This document shows positions 59,774 through 64,000 of a stretch of 64,000 bases of DNA, in pieces (the first letter of the stretch is position 1; each line of letters starts with the position of its first letter). The translations under genes and the position numbers were made by a program. The DNA is taken from positions 248,001 through 312,000 of the forward strand of contig CBDCGS010000009.1 of assembly GCA_965216915.1 (NCBI GenBank), read 5' to 3'. Origin of the DNA: CBDCGS01 sp965216915. Its GTDB lineage: Bacteria; Pseudomonadota; Alphaproteobacteria; UBA828. The notes beneath the pieces were generated by a model, which saw nothing but the letters and a program-made list of their open reading frames with translations, was not told where the DNA came from and made no database searches.

Positions 59774-60556
59774 TCAGGCTCCGGTGAAGCGCGCCTCGCG
59801 CTTTTCGAGAAAGGCGCGGCAGCCCTCATGCGCGTCCGCGCTATCCAGCACGAGGCCGATCATCGCCTGCTCGTGCGCGAGCGCCGCCGGCAAGGGCATG
59901 TCGGCACCGGCATCGAGCGTGCGTTTGAGCAGGCGGAGCGTGAGCGGCGATTTGGCGGCGATCCGCTCGGCGAGCGCGAGGGCTTCCGGCATGAGCTGAT
60001 CCGGCGCGATCACGCGATTGGCGAGGCCGAGCGCCAAGGCCTCCTCGGCGCCGATATGATCGCCCGTGAACATAAGCTCCTTCGCGCGGCAAAGCGGGAG
60101 CTGGCGGATCAGGCGCTGCGAGCCACCGGCACCCGGGAAAAGCCCGAGCGTGATCTCGGGCACGCCGACCTTGGCCTTCTCGGAGAGCAGCCGAATATCG
60201 GTCACCAGCATGAGCTCCGCGCCGCCGCCTAACGCAAAGCCGTTGACGGCCGCGATGGTCGGCTTGTCGCAGGTCTCGATGCGGCGAAACACATCGTGGA
60301 CGAGGCGCGCGAACTCCTCGTAATGCGCGAGGCCCTGCCGCGAATCGAGATCGGCGATGTCGCCGCCCGCGACGAAGGCCCGTCCCGCGCCGGTGATGAC
60401 GATGACATGGACGGCATCGTCGGCTTCGAGTGTGGCCAGCGCCGCGTCCAGCGCGTGCAATGTCGCGATGTCGAGCGCGTTCAGCGTCTCGGGCCGGTTG
60501 ATGGTGATGACGCCGGCGCGCCCGGTTTTTTCCGTGGTGACGGCTGCATCGCTCAT
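59774..60556 (-). CDS. enoyl-CoA hydratase/isomerase
   Basis: 260 residues of the crotonase fold: RPETLNALDIATLHALDAAL, the oxyanion-hole segment AFVAGGDIADLDS, and NGFALGGGAELMLVTDIRLL. It hydrates the product of the acyl-CoA dehydrogenase. The C-terminal AVIGLVLDSADAHEGCRAFLEKR type ending matches the family. Same strand and probable operon with the dehydrogenase. Confidence 0.93.
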   Translation of the reverse strand: MSDAAVTTEKTGRAGVITINRPETLNALDIATLHALDAALATLEADDAVHVIVITGAGRAFVAGGDIADLDSRQGLAHYEEFARLVHDVFRRIETCDKPTIAAVNGFALGGGAELMLVTDIRLLSEKAKVGVPEITLGLFPGAGGSQRLIRQLPLCRAKELMFTGDHIGAEEALALGLANRVIAPDQLMPEALALAERIAAKSPLTLRLLKRTLDAGADMPLPAALAHEQAMIGLVLDSADAHEGCRAFLEKREARFTGA

Positions 60557-60640
60557 TGGCTCCCCCGCATGTCCCGTGTCGGTTGTTCCGCGGCGGCATT
60601 CTGGCCGCTCAGGACGTCCGATGCCAACGAGGAACGCGCC

Positions 60641-61462
60641 TTACTGGGAGAACGAGTATCCGCCGTTGACCGGGTAGGTCTGGCCGGTGATCCAGCTCGC
60701 GGCGTCCGAGGCGAGGAAGAGCGTCATATAGGCCGCGTCCTCGGGCGTGCCGATGCGGCGGATCACGTAGTGGCGCAGCATGCGCTTGATCGACTCCTCG
60801 TCGGGCAGCATCGATGTCGCACCAGGCGTGTCGACGCCGCCGAGCGCGATCGTGTTGGCCGTGATGCCGTAGCGCCCGCCGGCCTTCGCCAGCGCGCGCA
60901 TCAGGCCGGCCGCGCCGGCTTTGGCGGCGGAGTAGACCGCGAAGTGCGGCTCGCCGACCCTGCCCGCATCGGAGGAGATCGTGATCAGACGACCGAAGCC
61001 ACGCTCCTTCATCCCCGGCATGACGGCGCGCGCCGTGTGAAGCACCGCGCGAAAGTTGGTGCCGAGCCAGTTCTCCCATTCCGCGGGATCGGTTTCCCAG
61101 AACGGTTGCCAATCGCCGAGCGCCTTATGCGCGCCGGCGTTGCCCGCATTGTTCACCAGCACGTCGACCTTGCCGAAGGCGCTCTCGGCATCCGCGACCA
61201 TCGCCATCACGGCATCGAAGTCGGTCACGTCGCAGCCGAAGCCCAGCGCGCTGCCGCCTTGTGCGCGAATCTCAGCGGCGACCGCATCGGCCCGGCCGCG
61301 ATCGATGTCGTTGACCGCGATCGTCGCGCCGAAAGCGGCGAGGGTGGTCGCGATGCCGCGCCCGATCCCCTGGCCGGCGCCGGTGATCAGCGCGGCACGA
61401 CCATCGAGTGACAACAGGGCACGCGCATCGCCCGCGGGGGGATCGCCGGCATGCTCGGTCAC
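60641..61462 (-). CDS. short-chain dehydrogenase/reductase
   Basis: 273 residues from GTG 61462. The cofactor motif is TGAGQGIGRG, NNAGNAG marks the adenine pocket, and the catalytic Ser and YxxxK lie in TISSDAGRV and YSAAKAGAAG. Probably a 3-hydroxyacyl-CoA or related dehydrogenase given its neighbours. The open frame to 61723 is a chance extension. Divergent from the second enoyl-CoA hydratase gene. Confidence 0.92.
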   Translation of the reverse strand: MTEHAGDPPAGDARALLSLDGRAALITGAGQGIGRGIATTLAAFGATIAVNDIDRGRADAVAAEIRAQGGSALGFGCDVTDFDAVMAMVADAESAFGKVDVLVNNAGNAGAHKALGDWQPFWETDPAEWENWLGTNFRAVLHTARAVMPGMKERGFGRLITISSDAGRVGEPHFAVYSAAKAGAAGLMRALAKAGGRYGITANTIALGGVDTPGATSMLPDEESIKRMLRHYVIRRIGTPEDAAYMTLFLASDAASWITGQTYPVNGGYSFSQ

Positions 61463-61541
61463 GTGCGCCTCCAAGTTGTGGTTGCGAATCTCCGCCGTTT
61501 GGGGCGGTCTCGGGCTCCGATCCAAGATATCATCTCGGCCC

Positions 61542-62351
61542 ATGACCGAGGTAGCGACCGACAGCTTCGAAACCATCGCGCTGGAAAAGCGCGGCCCGGC
61601 GCTGTGGCTCACCCTCGACCGCCCGGACGTCATGAACGCGTTCACCCCCCTGATGATCGAGGAGATCGATCGCGCCCTCGACGCGGCGGAAGCCGATCCC
61701 GCCCTGCGCGTGCTGGTGCTCACGGGGCGCGGGCGGGCATTTTGCGCCGGCGGCGATATTGCCTTCGTTCAGGAAGCCGCGACCGGCAGGCCGCACGACA
61801 CCCGGAGCCGCTTCCTCGAACGGCTGATGGCGGTGACGCGCCGGCTCGAGGATTTGCCGCTTCCGGTGATCGCGGCGGTGAACGGCATCGCGCTCGCTGG
61901 CGGCCTCGAGTTCATCCTCTGCTGCGATCTCGTGATCGCCGTGGCCGGTGCCAAGATGGGGGACGCGCACGCCACCTACGGCTTCGTGCCGGGCGCCGGA
62001 TCGTCGGTCCGCCTGCCGCGCAAGATCGGGGTCAATCGCGCCAAATATCTGCTGTTCACCGCGCGCCACGTGCCCGCGGAGACGATGTGTGCCTGGGGCT
62101 TGGTGCACGAGGTCGTGCCGTCGGAGCGGCTGGTCGCGGCGGTCGACGATCTGGTCGCGGAGCTCGCGGCCAAGAGCCCGCTCACACTCCGCCGCACCAA
62201 GCGCCTGGTCAACGATCAGGCCGATCAGCCGCTCGACACCGCGCTTAGGCTCGAGCACATGATGGGCGATCTGCACTGGACCAGCGACGACATGAAGGAA
62301 GGTGTCGCCGCCTTCATCGAGCGGCGACCGCCTGACTACAAAGGGAAGTAG
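61542..62351 (+). CDS. enoyl-CoA hydratase/isomerase (second)
   Basis: 269 residues from ATG 61542. Crotonase fold: RPDVMNAFTPLMIEEIDRAL, AFCAGGDIAFVQEA, NGIALAGGLEFILCCDLVIA and GFVPGAGSSVRLPR. The frame extends far upstream to 61056 but that part is the complement of the dehydrogenase gene. Only moderately similar to the enzyme at 59774, so likely a different substrate range. Confidence 0.92.
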   Translation: MTEVATDSFETIALEKRGPALWLTLDRPDVMNAFTPLMIEEIDRALDAAEADPALRVLVLTGRGRAFCAGGDIAFVQEAATGRPHDTRSRFLERLMAVTRRLEDLPLPVIAAVNGIALAGGLEFILCCDLVIAVAGAKMGDAHATYGFVPGAGSSVRLPRKIGVNRAKYLLFTARHVPAETMCAWGLVHEVVPSERLVAAVDDLVAELAAKSPLTLRRTKRLVNDQADQPLDTALRLEHMMGDLHWTSDDMKEGVAAFIERRPPDYKGK

Positions 62352-62378
62352 CGCCAGCCTGCGGCCCGTCGCGCCTGC

Positions 62379-63578
62379 CTAGTGGCGGGTCGCGCCGAGG
62401 ATCGTCACGCAGGCAGCTGCGGCGTCGTTGCCGATCCAGCCGCCGGCATTCTCCGCGATCCCGAAGCGCGCGCCCTCGCGCTGCCGCGCGCCGGCGCGCC
62501 CGCGCAGCTGGTCCGCAAGCTCGACGAGTTGGGCCGCGCCGGTCGCGCCGATCGGGTGGCCACGGCTGATCAGGCCGCCGCTTGGGTTGATCGGGAGGTC
62601 CCCACCGAGCGCGGTGCGGCCGGAGCGCAGCAGGCTCACGCCATCGCCGGGCGCACAGAAGCCGAGCTCCTCGGAAAGCACGAGCTCCGCCGGCGCCGCC
62701 GCGTCGTGAATCTCGGCGACGTTCATGTCGTCGGGCCCGAGGCCTGCGGCTTCGTAAGCGGCTGACGCGGCCACCTGCGCAACCGGGCTCGTGCCCGCGG
62801 TCCCCTCCTGGCCCGACCGAAGAACGCTCGCATGCACCGTGACCGGTTGGATGTTCTTGCGCTTGGCGTAGTCGTCGCTCATCAGGATGAGTGCCGCCGC
62901 GCCGTCACCGATCGGCGAGCACATCATGAGCGTGAGCGGCGCCGCGATCATGCGGCTCTGCATCACCTCATCGAGGGTCACGTCGGCCTGAAACTGCGCC
63001 ATCGGGTTGAGCGCCCCGGCGTGGCGTTGCTTCACCGAGACGCGGCCATAGTCCTCCGCACGTGCCTCGGTGCGGTCCAGATAGGCGCGCGCAATGCTGG
63101 CATAGAGATCCATGAAGACGGAGCCCGTGCCGGCGCCGTCGGGCGCGATGCGCTTCCTGAGCGCCTCGAACTCCTCGGCGTCCGCCGCCGATTCGAGCGC
63201 CTTGAGCGGCACCGTGCGGTCCTCGTTGCTCATCTTCTCGGCGCCGATCGCGAGGGCGACGTCGCACTGGCCGGCCGCGACGGCGAGATGCGCGAGGTGA
63301 AACGCCGTCGAGGATGACGCGCAGGCATTCTCCACGTTCACGATCGGCCGGCCGAGCAAGCCGGTGGTGCGCAGCGCAACCTGGCCGCGCACACACTCCT
63401 GGCCGCTGAGCAGGCCGCCCGCGGCGTTGCCGAAGAACACCATGCCGACCTCGTCCGTCGCGGTATCGGCATCGCGCAGCGCATCGGCGACCGCCCGCTC
63501 CGCGAGCGATCTCAGGCTTGCGTCCAAGAACTTACCGAAGCGGGTCATCCCGGTCCCGCCGATCACGACGTGGCGCAT
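62379..63578 (-). CDS. thiolase (acetyl-CoA acetyltransferase, SCP2-like type)
   Basis: 399 residues from ATG 63578. The acyl-accepting Cys is in NVENACASSSTAFHLA; C-terminal GHPIGATGAAQLVEL supplies the catalytic His; the second Cys near the C terminus is in AAACVTILG. HVVIGGTGMTRFGKFLDASL is the N terminus of the SCP-x-like thiolase group. It completes the oxidation set with the dehydrogenase, hydratases and SDR nearby. Confidence 0.92.
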   Translation of the reverse strand: MRHVVIGGTGMTRFGKFLDASLRSLAERAVADALRDADTATDEVGMVFFGNAAGGLLSGQECVRGQVALRTTGLLGRPIVNVENACASSSTAFHLAHLAVAAGQCDVALAIGAEKMSNEDRTVPLKALESAADAEEFEALRKRIAPDGAGTGSVFMDLYASIARAYLDRTEARAEDYGRVSVKQRHAGALNPMAQFQADVTLDEVMQSRMIAAPLTLMMCSPIGDGAAALILMSDDYAKRKNIQPVTVHASVLRSGQEGTAGTSPVAQVAASAAYEAAGLGPDDMNVAEIHDAAAPAELVLSEELGFCAPGDGVSLLRSGRTALGGDLPINPSGGLISRGHPIGATGAAQLVELADQLRGRAGARQREGARFGIAENAGGWIGNDAAAACVTILGATRH

Positions 63579-63694
63579 CTGACGTCTCCATTTGGCGCGC
63601 GGAGGAGCCGCCACTCTAGGGGCATCACGGCGAGACCACAATGCGACTGCGGCCGTCCGCGCGAGGGTGTGACGGCAGTCACCGACGGGCCGTT

Positions 63695-63786
63695 AACGCT
63701 TGGTTAGCCTGATGCTCGGCCCACGATGGGCCGACCACTTGTCCGTAATCGATCTCAACCCGCGCTCGCAAGGGCGCGGGTTTTTT
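63695..63786 (+). ncRNA. possible small RNA or leader with terminator
   Basis: A hairpin CGGCCCA-CGA-TGGGCCG is followed by a strong rho-independent terminator: CCCGCGC and GCGCGGG arms (63759-63780) and six T (63781-63786). No + strand gene ends just before it, as the only neighbour is thiolase on the other strand. A short + strand RNA, or a regulatory leader for the type I secretion gene, is a reasonable guess; no promoter is certain. Confidence 0.35.
63759..63786 (+). terminator. rho-independent terminator
   Basis: A 7-bp GC stem (CCCGCGC with GCGCGGG), an 8-base loop (TCGCAAGG) and TTTTTT immediately after. It faces + strand transcription. Confidence 0.8.
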
Positions 63787-63866
63787 CGACCGCCGTGTCC
63801 AGTCAACTTTAGGTGAGCGTTAACAGCCGGCAAGCATATTGGCGCCGATTCCTCACGGGCGGCGTC

Positions 63867-64000
63867 ATGGCGGCTGTGCGCAAGTCGATCGACATCTTCG
63901 CTCCCCTGTGGCGCGTCATCGCGCTGGCGGGCGGCTTCAGCTTGGTGGTCAACGTGCTGATGCTCACCGGCCCGCTCTTCATGCTGCAGATCTACGATCG
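63867..64000 (+). CDS. type I secretion ABC transporter, N-terminal part (partial)
   Basis: The frame from ATG 63867 reads to the window edge: a short N terminus, then FSLVVNVLMLTGPLFMLQIY, which is typical of PrtD-type type I secretion permease/ATPases (the SLxxNxLMLTGPLYMLQVYDR signature). The ATPase domain lies outside the window. Such transporters export proteins with C-terminal repeats-in-toxin signals. Confidence 0.8.
   Translation, partial: MAAVRKSIDIFAPLWRVIALAGGFSLVVNVLMLTGPLFMLQIYD

Overview
The window is 64 kb of GC-rich bacterial chromosome. Everything recognisable fits an alphaproteobacterium: the thrS-infC-rpmI-rplT-pheS-pheT block with lepA, a cysE-iscR-cysteine desulfurase-ferredoxin cluster, LuxI/LuxR quorum sensing, DUF3489/DUF2924/serine-recombinase mobile modules, and a short palindromic repeat resembling the interspersed repeats of rhizobia. 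I cannot name the genus.

Region 1 (1-12.2 kb) is a surface-glycan gene cluster: a kinase-like phosphotransferase, a divergently transcribed histidine kinase and sigma-54 activator, then a + strand run in which almost every gene overlaps or abuts the next: a receiver-glycosyltransferase fusion, two GT4 glycosyltransferases, an ABC exporter, a second phosphotransferase and a GalE-type epimerase. A textbook -24/-12 promoter lies directly before the fusion gene, so the divergent two-component pair probably controls the run.

Region 2 (12.2-18.3 kb) is a quorum-sensing island on the minus strand: luxR, a perfect lux box, luxI, a cytochrome P450, a small receiver-like protein and a hybrid-looking membrane histidine kinase. 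The last four are linked by overlaps. A solute-binding protein without a permease lies upstream.

Region 3 (18.3-38.9 kb) is accessory DNA. It holds an IS6-family element, two identical IS256-family copies each with a perfect 9-bp target duplication, an IS3-family element, an IS66 remnant, a Fic protein, a RelE/HigA-type toxin-antitoxin locus whose toxin has an in-frame stop, a decayed copy of a ParB-methylase gene, and an element with the intact ParB-methylase, DUF5681, large terminase, DUF3489, DUF2924 and a large serine recombinase. A second DUF2924-recombinase module lies next to the 3' end of tRNA-Ser(GGA). One IS256 copy separates a Sel1-repeat gene from its own start codon and ribosome binding site.

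Region 4 (38.9-64 kb) is core genome: a seven-copy 55-bp tandem palindromic repeat, lepA, pheT, pheS, rplT, rpmI, infC (apparently starting at AUA), thrS, a DUF899/ArsR pair under a 32-bp palindrome, two glycosyltransferases, a TlpA-CcdA thiol-redox pair, tenA, ferredoxin, cysteine desulfurase, iscR and cysE behind one promoter, a set of acyl-CoA oxidation genes, and the first codons of a type I secretion ABC transporter at the right edge.
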